A stretch of DNA of 64,000 bases from contig JAHDVF020000090.1 in NCBI GenBank assembly GCA_022606425.2, positions 434,001 through 498,000 on the forward strand. The letters run 5' to 3'. Each line of letters begins with the position of its first letter. Position 1 is the first letter of the stretch. Below are positions 9,048-19,689 of this stretch, one piece after another. The notes under the pieces were generated by a model. That model was not told the DNA's origin, did no database searches, and saw only the letters and a list, made by a program, of their open reading frames with translations. The stretch comes from Lepidostoma basale. Taxonomy: Eukaryota; Arthropoda; Insecta; Trichoptera; Lepidostomatidae. A program made the position numbers and the translations under genes.

Positions 9048-9614
9048 AGATTACGATAAAATGCAGAATTCAGGCAGTAAGGGCTACGTTTAATACAATG
9101 AAATCACTCTTCTGCAATGATAACGTAAACTTAAAACTCCGCCAGAGAATGATCAAATGCTATGTGTGGTCTGTTTTATTGTACGGATGTGAAACGTGGA
9201 CCTTGAAAGTTAACTCAATGAACAGACTGGAAGCATTTGAAATGTGGCTCCATCGCCGAATGCTCAGAGTTCCCTGGGCAGACATGGTTACCAATACCGA
9301 AGTCCTGAGGCGAGCTAAAGTTGACAGAGAACTGTTATTAAATTATCAAGGTTCGAAAGATCTCACATCTGAGTCATATACTGCGTGGGGAAAAGTACCA
9401 CCTTCTCCAACTGATATTGGAGGGGAAAATTGAGGGACGCCGAAGGTCCGGAAAGAGGCAAAAGTCCTGGCTGCGAAACGTGAGGGAGTGGACCGGCATC
9501 CGAAGTGTGGAGGAGCTGTTCCGAGCGGCACAGGACAGGGACAGGTTTGCCGAGGTGATCGCCAGCGTTGGGGGGACCCGACAGGGTACTTGAAGAAGAA
9601 GAAGAAGATTACGA
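9048..9614 (+). mobile_element. RTE-type LINE 3' fragment with (GAA)n tail and target duplication
   Basis: The insertion spans about 9057-9605. The direct repeat AGATTACGA flanks it at 9048-9056 and 9606-9614 and continues with an indel (TAAAATG / AATGG). The coding part to 9433 reads LRQRMIKCYVWSVLLYGCET, LEAFEMWLHRRMLRVPW and VLRRAKVDREL. After a frameshift near 9340 the C-terminus continues as LILEGKIEGRRRSGKRQKSW, LRNVREWTGIRSVEELFRAA and QDRDRFAEVIASVGGTRQGT. The tail is GAAGAAGAAGAAG at about 9593-9605. This is the clearest copy of its subfamily. Confidence 0.8.
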
Positions 9615-10535
9615 AATGGCTCATATACTGTTTTAGGTCCTACGCGATAGATGACACTTTTGAATAATTGAAATATGTTATGACATGGAAAATTATACAG
9701 CCACAATCTCACTTCAACCGCTGCTATTCTTGTACTCGGGTTTCTATGATTGAACTATGTCAGGCAATTTCCCTTGTAGCGCATATCGTATTTTCATTAA
9801 GTGTATTGTGCAAAATAACCAGGAATAAATGAACTGTGCACCCGGGATACATGTGCGTGTTTGTCTTCACAAAATCAGCGTTACAGTATCGCTGATTAGC
9901 GAGGATTGTCCCCGCATTAGTCCCAATCACACATCATTATATCCGGGGCGGCGCGGCGCGGCGCGCGGTGGGGTGGGGAATACGCCTCGCCCTTGCTCAG
10001 TACGAGCGCTTCAACTCGATAGCGCTGTAACTACCCCAAATTTAGGGCATCCAAAATGAAGTGTTCGCTGAAATAGCGCACAAACAAAACAATACTTTGG
10101 CTTTCTGCAGTTTGCGGGATACCATTTCGAGTGTTTGCAATACGTCTTATTTTTATCATTGGCTCTAATCCACAAAACTATCCACATAGTGTGTTGAAAT
10201 ATTAGCTTTTTATTATGAGTATAAACCCATGTCCCCCGAATTATGAACGCGCGTTATGCCTTCGAGAATCCATTGGAAAGATTTTTTTATTAATTTTTAT
10301 TTAGGAGTATCGTGAAATGCCACTACTTATAAATACAATGTTTAAAACTAATAAATTTTGTTTAATCTTAATTTTAATGATTTATATTTAGTTATATTCC
10401 CATTGTTCTTCTAGTTTCGACATGTTCGATTTCGGTTCTGCAGCACACGACAGTTGTACGAGTAAGATTAATATTTATGATAAAAATTGTCAAATCTAGT
10501 TACATTATATTACATTATAACTTATAACTAAAAAC
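9615..10535. other. No gene recognised; short GC-rich patch
   Basis: Unremarkable DNA apart from a GCGCGGCGCGGCGCGC patch at about 9948-9968. The 76-codon plus frame over it (9829-10059) has no recognisable motif. Confidence 0.35.
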
Positions 10536-10965
10536 TAACTAACTTACTAACCATCACGCCGTCTCGCCGCAGGGGTAGGAAGAAATAATGGACCTCAGTG
10601 TTCTGTCCTGACATACTTTCTTGCTTCCTCTATATTCATACATCTTGTCATGCACGCACGTCGTTTTTTCCGACGCCTCACGTGACCGAAATTAAATATT
10701 TGATTGATTTGATCGTGTCACGTTTTCCTCGGCATTCCTCCATTTCTAGCTCCGTTCACGTCGTTTACATATACCTTCTTCACCATTCTGTCTTCACTCA
10801 TTATTTCCATGTGTCCAAACCATCTTAACGACCCTTTCATTATTTTGTTCATAACACTTGCATTCGACACTCTATCATATACAGATTTAAGACACATTTG
10901 TCTTAGAGATCTCATTTCTATTGCATTTATTCTACTTTCATCCTTCTTTTGCCAGTTCCATGCTT
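10536..10965 (-). mobile_element. RTE (TTAG-tail subfamily) 3' fragment
   Basis: Minus strand. It encodes remnants of the same C-terminus as 53766-54830: RINAIEMRSLRQMCLKSVYD, RVSNASVMNKIMKGSLRWFG, HMEIMSEDRMVKKVYVNDVN and GARNGGMPRKT. It ends in GGTTAGTAAGTTAGTTAG at the 10536 side. It is 5'-truncated, with stops and frameshifts toward the 3' end. Confidence 0.75.
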
Positions 10966-11514
10966 ATAACTAAAACATTATTATCTTGATTAATGGGAAT
11001 GAAATTTAAATAACTATAATAAAACCACTAACATATGTACGATATGCACTACATATGTACAAGATAGAGAGAAAGAAATGGAATGAAATTATTTTGTCGT
11101 ATTGTTTCTTGAATAATTATGTAAAACTCCACATAAAAAAGTAATATTAGTGATTTTTTTAGAAGTTTTATTATATAATATGCTATTATCATAACATATT
11201 TTGCCATTGATTAGATATTTGTTAATATCCTAATATAATAATCAAAACAGACGTTCTTTTTATCATTTAACTTACTTAATGATAACATAACCTAATGGTA
11301 AAATTACGTAAACAGACTTCAGACCCGAAGAATTAACCCCGGGATCGACTCCATAGAGAAATGTTTTGTTATTAAAGGGAGTTCCTGTGTATCGAGGATA
11401 TGAGATAATGTTATCTTAATAGGATAAGTAAAATTTCAGTCTTATTTGATAACTGAAAATATGAAATCATGAAATAATGCAACTCAATTTTAAACGTTAA
11501 CCATTTTAGATGCC

Positions 11515-11664
11515 GGAAAATAGACGTGCGTGTATGACTCCTTGATTGATTTGGTGGAATCTAGAGAGGAAAGTCTAGACAGATAAGCGTGACGGTTCAT
11601 CCACTCTGTCCACTTCTGCGGTAAAACGGCGTGATGGCGTGTTGTTGTTGTTGAAAAACGCACT
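11515..11664 (+). mobile_element. RTE (TTAG-type) 3' end, diverged, with (TTG)n tail
   Basis: Contains ACGTGCGTGTATGACTCC, a diverged CAGTCCATTCTTTCTGCC-like block, and GGCGTGATGG followed by TGTTGTTGTTGTTG rather than TTAG repeats. It faces the minus-strand copy at 11755-12045. Confidence 0.55.
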
Positions 11665-11754
11665 TAAATTAACGAATTAAATAACTGTGAAATTTAAAAT
11701 GTTTGCTTAGTTACAAATGATCTTTCCCCTAATATAACAGTTCCCAGCAACAAT

Positions 11755-12045
11755 GAACCATCACGCCCCGCCATTTCCTCGCAAGGGGAGGCAAAGATAA
11801 TAGAACGCCACATTTTTCTGTCTCCTCCACAGCGAGTCATATACGCACATCGATTCTTCTGACTTCTAACATGGCTAACCTGACCGTCAAAATTTGATTA
11901 ATTTGGTCATGCCATGTTTTCTTCTACCTTCCTCGCATTCGTACTCTATTTAAATCGTAAACGTATACTCTTTTTTAAACATCGACCATGCGGTATGTAT
12001 GTCCGAACCAACGCAGTCTTCCTTTCATCATTTTGTAATATTTTT
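11755..12045 (-). mobile_element. RTE (TTAG-type) 3' fragment
   Basis: Minus strand. It retains ACCATCACGCC at the 3' end, the CGACGTGCGTGCATGAC-like region and the KMMKGRLRWFGHTYRM-like segment (about 11980-12040). The simple tail is lost. It is decayed. Confidence 0.55.
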
Positions 12046-12049
12046 CACA

Positions 12050-12612
12050 TTTGATAAATGTTTTCAATGATAATTAATTACATTATGGCAAAGGTTCTCC
12101 TCCAGCGATAGTGATCGCGGCATGTAATAACTGCGGCGCCCATTATAGAGCAATACTAATATTAACATTATAGATTTTTGACAATATCGGGTTCAGTGGT
12201 GGAGAGCCCCGTACACCAGCGCGGATGTGGTTACCTCCGGCACGCCAGCCAAGCACAGCCTCAGTGTAACCAGAATTGCTAGTAGGCCACACAGTTCCTC
12301 AAACTTCTAGAATCTGTTCCCAACTCATCGTAATCTAAAAATTAAAAAAAATATATAAAAAATCTTGTAAAAAATTCAAAGTTGTTTAAACACGGTTGCT
12401 TTTCTCACAATTGCATGTGATGTGTCAATAAGTCACAATTGCATCAAACTGGCTTATCTGATGGTAAATGAATGTATCATAGTTTGGGAGATTGCTAGTT
12501 CTTTTCCTAGTTATGTAACATCTGAATGTGAAGGATTTCTTGCGTTTAATGGAACTAGAACTATTTTGACATGAAGCTATCTACGAAAAAATACAAGTTT
12601 TATATAATTTCT
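12050..12612. other. Unclassified; GC-rich block with A-rich end
   Basis: Region 12170-12330 (GGGTTCAGTGGTGGAGAGCC onward) is GC-richer than its surroundings and is followed by an A-rich stretch at 12335-12370. It may be an old SINE-like insertion, but no promoter boxes or duplications are clear. No gene is recognised. Confidence 0.25.
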
Positions 12613-12810
12613 ACTAATGAAAACGTCTGTTTTATTTTATTTTATTATATTGTAGTTTATGAGAATGACATTTCACCTTACCAAGGTATGATCAAATGAT
12701 CTTTAATAAAACCTTGGTAAGACGAAACATGTCATTCCCATAAAACACATATAATAAAATTTCAAGAAAGCAGAAAATTTCGTTCGTATTCATTTTTTAA
12801 TATGGAGTTA
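12613..12810. repeat. Foldback family A, copy
   Basis: A palindrome with arms of about 90 bp: AATGAAAACGTCTG, GAATGACATTTCACCTTACC and AAGGT on the left, then ACCTTGGTAAGACGAAACAT, GTCATTCCCATAAAA and TTCGTTCGTATT on the right. The outer block TATGGAGTT follows. It is non-coding and lies next to another copy at 12866. Confidence 0.75.
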
Positions 12811-12865
12811 AATATAAATATTGTATTTATTGTATCTTGAACAATACAAAACTCCATATTAAATA

Positions 12866-13047
12866 ATTAATACGAATGAAAATGTCAGTTTTCTAGAAGT
12901 TTTATTATATTTTAAGGGAATGACATGTTTCGTCCTTCTAAGGCATTTTCGAATGTACATTTGATAATGCCTTAGAAGGGCGAAATATGTCATTCCCATA
13001 AAATATAATAAAACTTCTAGTTAACTGACTTTTTCATTCGTATTAAT
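12866..13047. repeat. Foldback family A, best-preserved copy
   Basis: A near-perfect palindrome. The termini ATTAATACGAATG / CATTCGTATTAAT are inverted. The arms carry CTAGAAGTTTTATTATATTT, GGGAATGACATGTTTCGTCC and TTCTAAGGCATT, with their complements from about 12960. The loop is only a few bases (near 12950-12962). The left flank has ACTCCATATTAAATA, shared with 51576 and 58697. MITE-like, with no coding capacity. Confidence 0.85.
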
Positions 13048-13440
13048 TAATAAATATTGCACTTCAATATTCATATTTATAGTGTCTTGAATCGAATTGA
13101 ATTGAAATTGAATTAAATCTTTTAATAATATATAAGTATCATAGTGTTTCTTAGAAATATATATTTCTGAGAAATTTTTAATTTCCTAAGTAAATATTAT
13201 ATATGTATTAAAAATGGTTCTTAGATCACCACCACCCACGGTGAGTGACACCCCTCACTTTGGCAATCTCTGGATAAGCTGGTATATGTGACTATGCTGT
13301 GTTATAGTCAGCTAATCCAATGACGGACGCTTTGGCGGGCAGCTGTAGCGAGAGAGATTTTCAAAGAGAAATCCGCGAATCCACTCGCACAATCAAATAG
13401 CAATATTTGCATGGTGTAACACAAACAACCGTTGCGCTCA
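13048..13440. other. No gene recognised
   Basis: The first part is AT-rich. From 13210 to 13400 the composition is balanced and non-repetitive (ACCCACGGTGAGTGACACCC and beyond) with no convincing frame or splice pair. It may be host non-coding DNA. Confidence 0.3.
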
Positions 13441-13489
13441 ACGGCTGGAATCATTTCTGAAACCATGAATTTGTTCCGTTTAAGTTTAA

Positions 13490-13917
13490 GCTATCGTAAG
13501 AACTTATATGGTAAAACATTACATCACTATACTACAAAATCTGCGTTCGACCAATAATGACATGAAGTTGTCACAAGGGCTAAGATCATCAGAACAAAAA
13601 GTCTCATAAGAACCACAAAAATGAGGACCCTTCGATCCATTCTCAATGTCCCCTCTACGAGAAATTCCAAAATAAGAAAGATGTGCGATGTTGAAGATGT
13701 TGTGCGACGGGGAAGAACTAGAAGACGTTACTGGAGAGATCACGTGGAGACAGCGTATCTGGAAGAGTGATTAGTAAAGCGGCAAATAAAGTACCAACAA
13801 GCAATTGGTCTCCAGAAAGACCACTCAAAAGACGGAAAAACAGCGGGAGATCGACATCCTAGGAACGGGCTCAGAGAAATAACAGGACACATTCTAAAAT
13901 AAAGCAGAAGAAGAATA
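13490..13917 (+). mobile_element. RTE-like LINE 3' fragment, second C-terminal type
   Basis: In pieces across frames: LRPIMTY, TRAKIIRTKSLIRTTKMRTL and RSILNVPSTRNSKIRKMCDV, then RRGRTRRRYWRDHVE, ending at AGCAGAAGAAGAATAA. It matches the minus-strand copy at 26107-26503 (MKPLRAILGKTLRNRIRN; RRRFWRDHVERM). It is heavily decayed. Confidence 0.65.
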
Positions 13918-14455
13918 AAAATATTTTAGAGACGAGTATATGAATAGAATATTGCAATATAAGATAAAGAAAAACTATTACCGCGTACTAATATTTACGG
14001 TTCCGCAATGAAACCAAAGATTGGATTCAGCTATTTAACAGAAACGGTATTTTACAATCCATTGAATCGTTTCGTAGCAGTTTTTGTTGTATTCCTAAAG
14101 CTTTCCAGGATTTGGTCTTCTTACTAATGGTTGAATAAGCGCTCCCGGCTCCGACTCCAGAATGGAAAGGAGAAAGTTGTAAAACATTATTATAGCCGCA
14201 TTAGGAGTGCTTTATACTTCATCAACTGCGATTTATCTCTATGGCTCAGTTCTTTGGGAAAGGATTACACCATTCTCAACCCATTCCTTACACAGGGTAT
14301 CTAAAACATTCTCATTAAAAACATAGATGTTGCGGTAGTTTATTACCAAATGCTTGGCACCTCATCAAAATAATGTAAAACGATATGGAGCACCGTCTTT
14401 CTAAAAATGTTTTTCATTACCTAAAAGCAAACCATTTAGGTTTTTAAATAAATTT
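13918..14455. other. No gene recognised
   Basis: AT-rich DNA with no open frame, repeat or splice signal I can support. Confidence 0.3.
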
Positions 14456-14612
14456 AATTACACTTTAAATGTCGGCCACGTGAGGAGTGAGTCGGAGAAA
14501 TCGACGTGCGTGCATGACACAATGTATTATTTTTTTTAGGAAGCAAGAAAAGTATGCGAGGAAAGAACGGTGTGGCGGTTCATTATTTGTGCCTACCCTT
14601 TCTGGTAGATAG
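14456..14612 (+). mobile_element. RTE (TTAG-type) 3' end fragment
   Basis: AATGTCGGCCACGTGAGGAG, AAATCGACGTGCGTGCATGA and TGTGGCGGTTCATTATTTGT match the last 150 bp of the RTE at 54680-54830 with an 8-T insertion. The terminal repeat tail is lost. Confidence 0.65.
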
Positions 14613-14724
14613 TGTAAAGGTAAGCAATTTAGTTTAGAATTAAATTTTTCTTTGAAATTGGTTTATCATAAAAGGTTTGTCGCAACCGAAACACGACTGC
14701 GAAAAGAAAAATAAGATGTAGTGA

Positions 14725-14960
14725 AGATTCAAAGTATAATTCTATTTAAAGTGTTATTATTATTTATATTTAAATAAAAAAGAAATAAAAATAAAAACAA
14801 AGCGCAGTGTTTTTATTTTTATTTCTATTTTTTAAAATATAAATAATATAAATTTTTTTAATGTCTTACCATAAAGTGAATGCTTAATACGAAAAATGAT
14901 AATTCTATTTATTCAAATGCGAATACACACCACAAAGTAAAGGCAAATATAAAATACATT
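14725..14960. repeat. Degraded foldback of the family B/C type with 3' tail
   Basis: The AAAGTATAATTCTATTTAAA and ATTTTTATTTCTATTTTTTA arms are partly inverted. The right end is ATTCTATTTATTCAAATGCG followed by a diverged CACCACAAAGTAAAGGC tail. The tail also occurs at 18500-18540, 20030-20066 and 43020-43060. Confidence 0.4.
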
Positions 14961-15720
14961 TAGGCTTTCTTTAAAATGGAGAAATAAAGATTATAGAAAT
15001 ATAAAAAAAAACAGAAAATTATATTCCTTAAGTACGTTTTCAAAGCGTTTATAATCGCTAAATGGAGCATAAAATATAAAATATGAAAGGAATTTCAAAA
15101 TTCGAGATAAAGAAACAGAACAGTGTTAAGGTTCTTATATAATACACATTCAAGCTGGCTACTGATATGAGGATTAGTGACACGGCATAAAAGTTTTAAC
15201 TCAATTTACAGACTTCATTTTTTTGCCCTTTGAATTCAAATATTGCATTGTCAACTGGGGTTTCCTTAATGCAATATTGAGTGATTCGCAAATTGCCTTT
15301 CGTGACAATCTGCAACAGACAAGTTAGTTTTGCGGAAGGGATCGGGGACAGAGGACATACTCGTAGGGCGCACGCGGGCGGGGCCGAGGGTTGAGGGTTG
15401 AGGGTCGCCAGCCACGCAAGTCCTTACAAACTAATTGTGATTGAAGTCTGACGTGAAACATGTAAAAAAATACTCAGAGCGACTTAAGTCTCTAATTTTC
15501 AGAACCAATTACAAACAAAAACACGAAAAATATTCTTAACTGCACATAACGTATTCGACTGAACACTTAAAAAGATTATTTGAATTTAATATTGCATAAA
15601 TGCAAGATAATTCACGCTTGCTCTATTTTCTAGGTTCGTTTATTTACTGACAAGTGATTTTTGGTTTGTCAAGTTAATTAATTACGCAAATCATGTTAGT
15701 TCGTTCTTAATTCTTATTTT
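14961..15720. other. No gene recognised; GC-rich block
   Basis: AT-rich except 15335-15425 (GCACGCGGGCGGGGCCGAGG region), which has repeated GGGTTGAGGGT. No frame or splice pair is supported. Confidence 0.3.
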
Positions 15721-15724
15721 TTTC

Positions 15725-15835
15725 ATATCAGCCGCCTGTCGTCCACTGCTGAACTTAAGCTTCTCCCCACTTTCATCCATCCACGTCCAGTCATCCTTAT
15801 AATATCGTCATTCCAGCGGGCAGGGGAACGTCTAA
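15725..15835 (-). mobile_element. RTE/BovB-type LINE 3'-end remnant
   Basis: GCCGCCTGTCGTCCACTGCT followed by GAACTTAAGCTTCTCCCC and CATCCACGTCCAGTCATCC is the reverse complement of the 3' region of a widespread insect RTE (CGTCCACTGCTGAAC core). It is short and decayed. Confidence 0.5.
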
Positions 15836-15845
15836 CTGTATTGTT

Positions 15846-18268
15846 AAATGATCGACTTAAAATTAAAAACTTTGTTTGATTCGCAGTATTAGATTTTCAC
15901 GGCTGGTGCAATTATAATATATTACCTGGGATCTTGGTCACTTCGGTGTCTCGTGATATCCTATTCGATAACATTTTTTTAGAACGATTAGATTCCAACT
16001 TTATGTAGTATGGTCTTCAGACAAAGAGGATACAATGAGATATGGAAATACAATAGATCCCAAAAAAGTTTTAACAATGGAATTCCACACTCTTAACGCA
16101 TCAACTTTCAATAAAAAAACGTATTATTTGTTAAACTTATTACTGGTTGAGCGTTATTTATAGTTACATTTTTTTGTCTATATATAGACTTATCTATTCA
16201 TAAACGTGTTTCGTTTTTCATTAACTAATCAAATCCTTTCAAAGTCACCGTTTCTAGCCACTATGATTATAGTTAGATTAAGATTATAGGTAGATTTTGT
16301 CTGATATACTGAAAATTGAGGTTTAAAACAGTTTCATTATAATTTTTCAATCCTAGACATGTTTTGCCTAACTTGAGTATTATAATAAAGTGGTCGATGA
16401 AGATCTGCACATCATATGATACTGGACTCAGTATTAACCAAACGTGCCACGCGTAGGGAAATTATACACACTTCTTGCAAAACACCGTTGAGAGTATAAT
16501 GTCGCATAGTTATAATACACGAGAGGTAAGCTTAATATAATTATGAACATGATTTAAATATTCTTAAGGAAAACCACTCCCATTTTCTGTAGCACAAAAC
16601 TTGTCATTTTCATCGCCGTACACGTAAGACTGTATAATTGTATTCATATTTGCCCTTCCAAAAGAAACGTTAAAAATATAATTCCAACGTGGTCACATGA
16701 CACCTACCCACGTGGCTGACGTTATTATAATTATGTTGTCACTCTTATCGGACTCTGAGTTACATTAAAGGGACAGCGAACTTCCTATGCGTGTACGAGC
16801 ATGGAGGTGTCAAACTTGTGACGCTGATTATATTATATTATATTATAATAAACTTGAGGTAAGTGTACTAAGCTTGGACGTTGAATTATGCAGATGAACT
16901 GATATGAGGATAAAAAGTATCATATCACATACTATATTAATATAATATTTTTCTGGGTAATAAATTTATCGTTTCCCAAACCGAACAGGTGAACTGAAAC
17001 CATCTCCAATTCAAATATTGTACTTACAACATGAGATTCGTATACACCAGAAATGTTTACTTATCTACAGTAACAGAAGCTAATTTAATCTATGTGGAAA
17101 TTATAAGTAAAAACCACAAACGCCGCTCATATTATATAGCACAACTGAAAATGTTTATGCTCGTGATAGACATATCTCAGTAAGAGTAAGGTGCAATAAA
17201 CCATAAAATGATAAGTTTTTAATTTATTTAGTTTTATTGTATTTATTTTTCTTATGACTCTGAATGGTTTTGGAACCACAAAGAAAAGTTTTAATACTAA
17301 GTGTATGTTTAAATTATATTTTTTATTAGTAATGACGACAGGTTCAAATACTGAGGCATATTATATTTTCCTGGTGAGTAAATATCAGACGGAATCAATT
17401 TTCTCATAATTTCATCCATGGAACATTCCGCTGAATATCAAACTCGGGGGTTTTTATATAATACCTTTTATATAATACTTTTAGACATTTTATTACCACA
17501 AGATAAGCTCGGTTCAATTTTGTTAGTTTGTTAATAGATGGCGGTAGTTTAGTTTAGTTTAGGGAATGCAGATTTGATCCTGAATTCAGCCCGAATCTAT
17601 CAGAGCCGAGTGGATAAATGGAACACGTGGATTAAATTACACGTCCTAAATATTGTCCTTAAAAAACTTTCAGCCTATTGAATACAAAATACGTGCTTTC
17701 TAAAGAATAATTAATAAAGTATTAATACTTGTAATCTACTAAAGTCACATTATGTAAACGGTATAATACAAAAGATTAACCTTAAAAATTATGTTAATAG
17801 GAAAACATTGTAATTCACATTGAAACAACAGTTAACTTAGCTAGAACAAGAAATTTAATAAGAAATATAAGAATACCATTACTCGTGTAACTTCCTTCTT
17901 GGCTGGTTAAAAGGGGTAGTATTCAACTAGCTATTGACATAGGGCTAGATATGTAATTTACGAGCATATCTCCTAGTTGAAAGAACACACAGACTTGATA
18001 TCAGATATTAGTACCAGTACCCGATCACTCCTACCGAGAATGCATGTATACTTACTCACAAAGGATGACCGAGCGGAGCTACCCCTTTGAGAAAGAGCAG
18101 GTGATTTTTTTCTCAAGGGATATTACCTTGTTCAAACTTTACTTTGGTTTGCGTGAAAAGTCTTTGCAGAAAAATATTCTTATAACAAATCTAATATAAC
18201 ATGCAAAATATGTGGGTATTAGTATTGATCTTTCATTACATGCAAGGGTTTTTTCTTAAATGTTTAAG
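15846..18268. other. No gene recognised, about 2.4 kb
   Basis: AT-rich DNA. A foldback-like half-site is present at about 16350-16378 (CCTAGACATGTTTTGCC), and (TTTAG)3 at about 17545-17565. I see no coding frame longer than chance, no splice pair and no tRNA. Confidence 0.35.
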
Positions 18269-18269
18269 T

Positions 18270-18556
18270 ATATCCGAATTTTTGTTTGAATAAATATAGT
18301 TATATTATACTTTGTATTACAACACTTTTTGTATTTACTGAACTCAGACATGTTTCGGTTACAAGTAACTTTTATCAATATATACAATTTTAACAAGGTT
18401 AAAACTGTATATATTGATAAAAGCTACTTGTAATCGAAACATGTCCGATTTCAGTAAAAATAAAAAGTGTTGTAATACAAAGTATAACTATATTTATTCA
18501 AATATGAACCCACAACACAAAGTGAAGGCGAAAATAGAAGATATCCGAATTTTGTT
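18270..18556. repeat. Foldback family B with 3' tail and 16-nt direct repeats
   Basis: The palindromic body spans 18286-18500. Left arm: TGAATAAATATAGTTATATT, ATACTTTGTATTACAACACT, CAGACATGTTTCGGTTACAA. Right arm: the complement, with CGAAACATGTCCGATTTCAG. A non-palindromic tail follows (AAATATGAACCCACAACACA, AAGTGAAGGCGAAAATAGAA). The direct repeat ATATCCGAATTTTGTT flanks the whole unit at 18270-18286 (one extra T) and 18541-18556. It is non-coding. Confidence 0.8.
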
Positions 18557-18595
18557 CTGTTATGAAGGTTCTGGGCCAGCTTGTCTTTGAATATG

Positions 18596-18838
18596 ACGAC
18601 CTTCGTGGCAGAGTGGTAAGAGCTCTGGCTTCCATACCGGAGGTTCCAGGTTCGATTCCCGGCGATGGCAGTGTGATTGTCACACTGTCATTGGTCTGGT
18701 GTAGAATTCACGTGACAATAAAATGGCGATAGATTGGCTACCTATCACATGTCACGAGAATCAATATAATAGCTAAAAAAATAATAACTGTATACAGTAA
18801 TTGGGTTCAAACAACCTGTTGTATACATAAAAAAAAAT
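18596..18838 (+). mobile_element. tRNA-headed SINE
   Basis: The head has an A-box-like GTGGCAGAGTGGTAAGAGC and a B box GGTTCGATTCC, the internal polymerase III promoter of tRNA-derived SINEs. The body follows: GTGTGATTGTCACACTGTC (a small hairpin), GTGTAGAATTCACGTGACAA, CTACCTATCACATGT. The end is GTTGTATACAT plus a poly(A) run. Relatives are 51205-51477, 61535-61775 (minus), 62773-62991 and the fragment at 32018-32077. Confidence 0.85.
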
Positions 18839-19096
18839 ATATGTATGATTTACATAATACTTTTGAGGCAAATTATGATCACCTAAACACCTTAGAAAGT
18901 AAATATTTGCCTTCACTACTTACAATTATGTACACACTGTATCTGTACTTAATAACGATTTGATATGAATTAATATATTGTATTATATTAGGGAAATAAA
19001 ATGTACCCTACATATAGATAATACATTTTCCATTTCAAGTATTTTGTGACATTAGTGTGCATCGCAATCTAATGAGCATGATATTCGTTTTTCAGG

Positions 19097-19253
19097 TGCC
19101 GCTTTACACGCTCCTTGGCATGGCGACCGCGACCCCTTGCGACTGTGCGCCAAGTTCATGTCACCCGCGAATCTCCGCGACACCGAATGGCAGCTCGACA
19201 ACTTGGCCGCAAAGCGAGGCCAGCAATGCGATTTGATAAATAACGATAAGTGA
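19097..19253 (+). CDS. Candidate 3'-terminal exon of a host gene (unrecognised)
   Basis: The polypyrimidine acceptor ATTCGTTTTTCAG ends at 19096. With a phase-1 intron (the exon's first two bases complete a codon) the frame reads ALHAPWHGDRDPLRLCAKFM, then SPANLRDTEWQLDNLAAKR, then GQQCDLINNDK and TGA at 19251-19253. Third codon positions are strongly G/C against about 30% GC around it, which is the mark of a host exon in this genome. AATAAA (about 19323) lies 70 bp downstream. Another frame is also open (VPLYTLLGMATATP), but its composition is less protein-like. I do not recognise the family. The upstream exons are not in view on this strand. Confidence 0.55.
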
Positions 19254-19319
19254 ATGAAGATTTTTTGTACCTATCACTTGCGAAATATTTATGTTCACTG
19301 ATATTGCCTTTTATGTGCT

Positions 19320-19330
19320 AAGAATAAACC
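19320..19330 (+). terminator. Possible poly(A) signal AATAAA for the exon at 19097
   Basis: AAGAATAAACCC at about 19320-19331, 70 bp after the stop codon. Correct spacing for a short 3' untranslated region, but AATAAA is common in AT-rich DNA. Confidence 0.4.
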
Positions 19331-19509
19331 CTCAATTATTTATCATGTCTAATTATTATTTTATAATTAGCAATAATATTTTTGAAAAATTAAACGTTCA
19401 AATTCACCGATTACAGTTTCTTCTGTGCAAGTTTTATTCAGTCGTAAATGATTTATTTCGTGTTTAAGGGATTCGCTTTTAACACGAGTAGTATTCCATT
19501 ATATTTTAT

Positions 19510-19676
19510 ATGAATCAACACGCCTGAATTCTACAAAGAAGTTTTATGGGAATTATACGTTTTGCTCTGCTTTATCAAATGTTGACGAGACGAAACCTGT
19601 AATTCCTATAAAAAATGATAAAACTTCTAGAAAACAGACGTTTATATTCACATCAAATATTTACTATGGAGTTATA
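19510..19676. repeat. Foldback family A, degraded copy
   Basis: GAAGTTTTATGGGAATTATA on the left, GACGAAACCTGTAATTCC and AAACTTCTAGAAAACAGACG on the right, and the outer block CTATGGAGTT. The central arms are partly lost. Confidence 0.65.
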
Positions 19677-19689
19677 TATAATTTATTTC

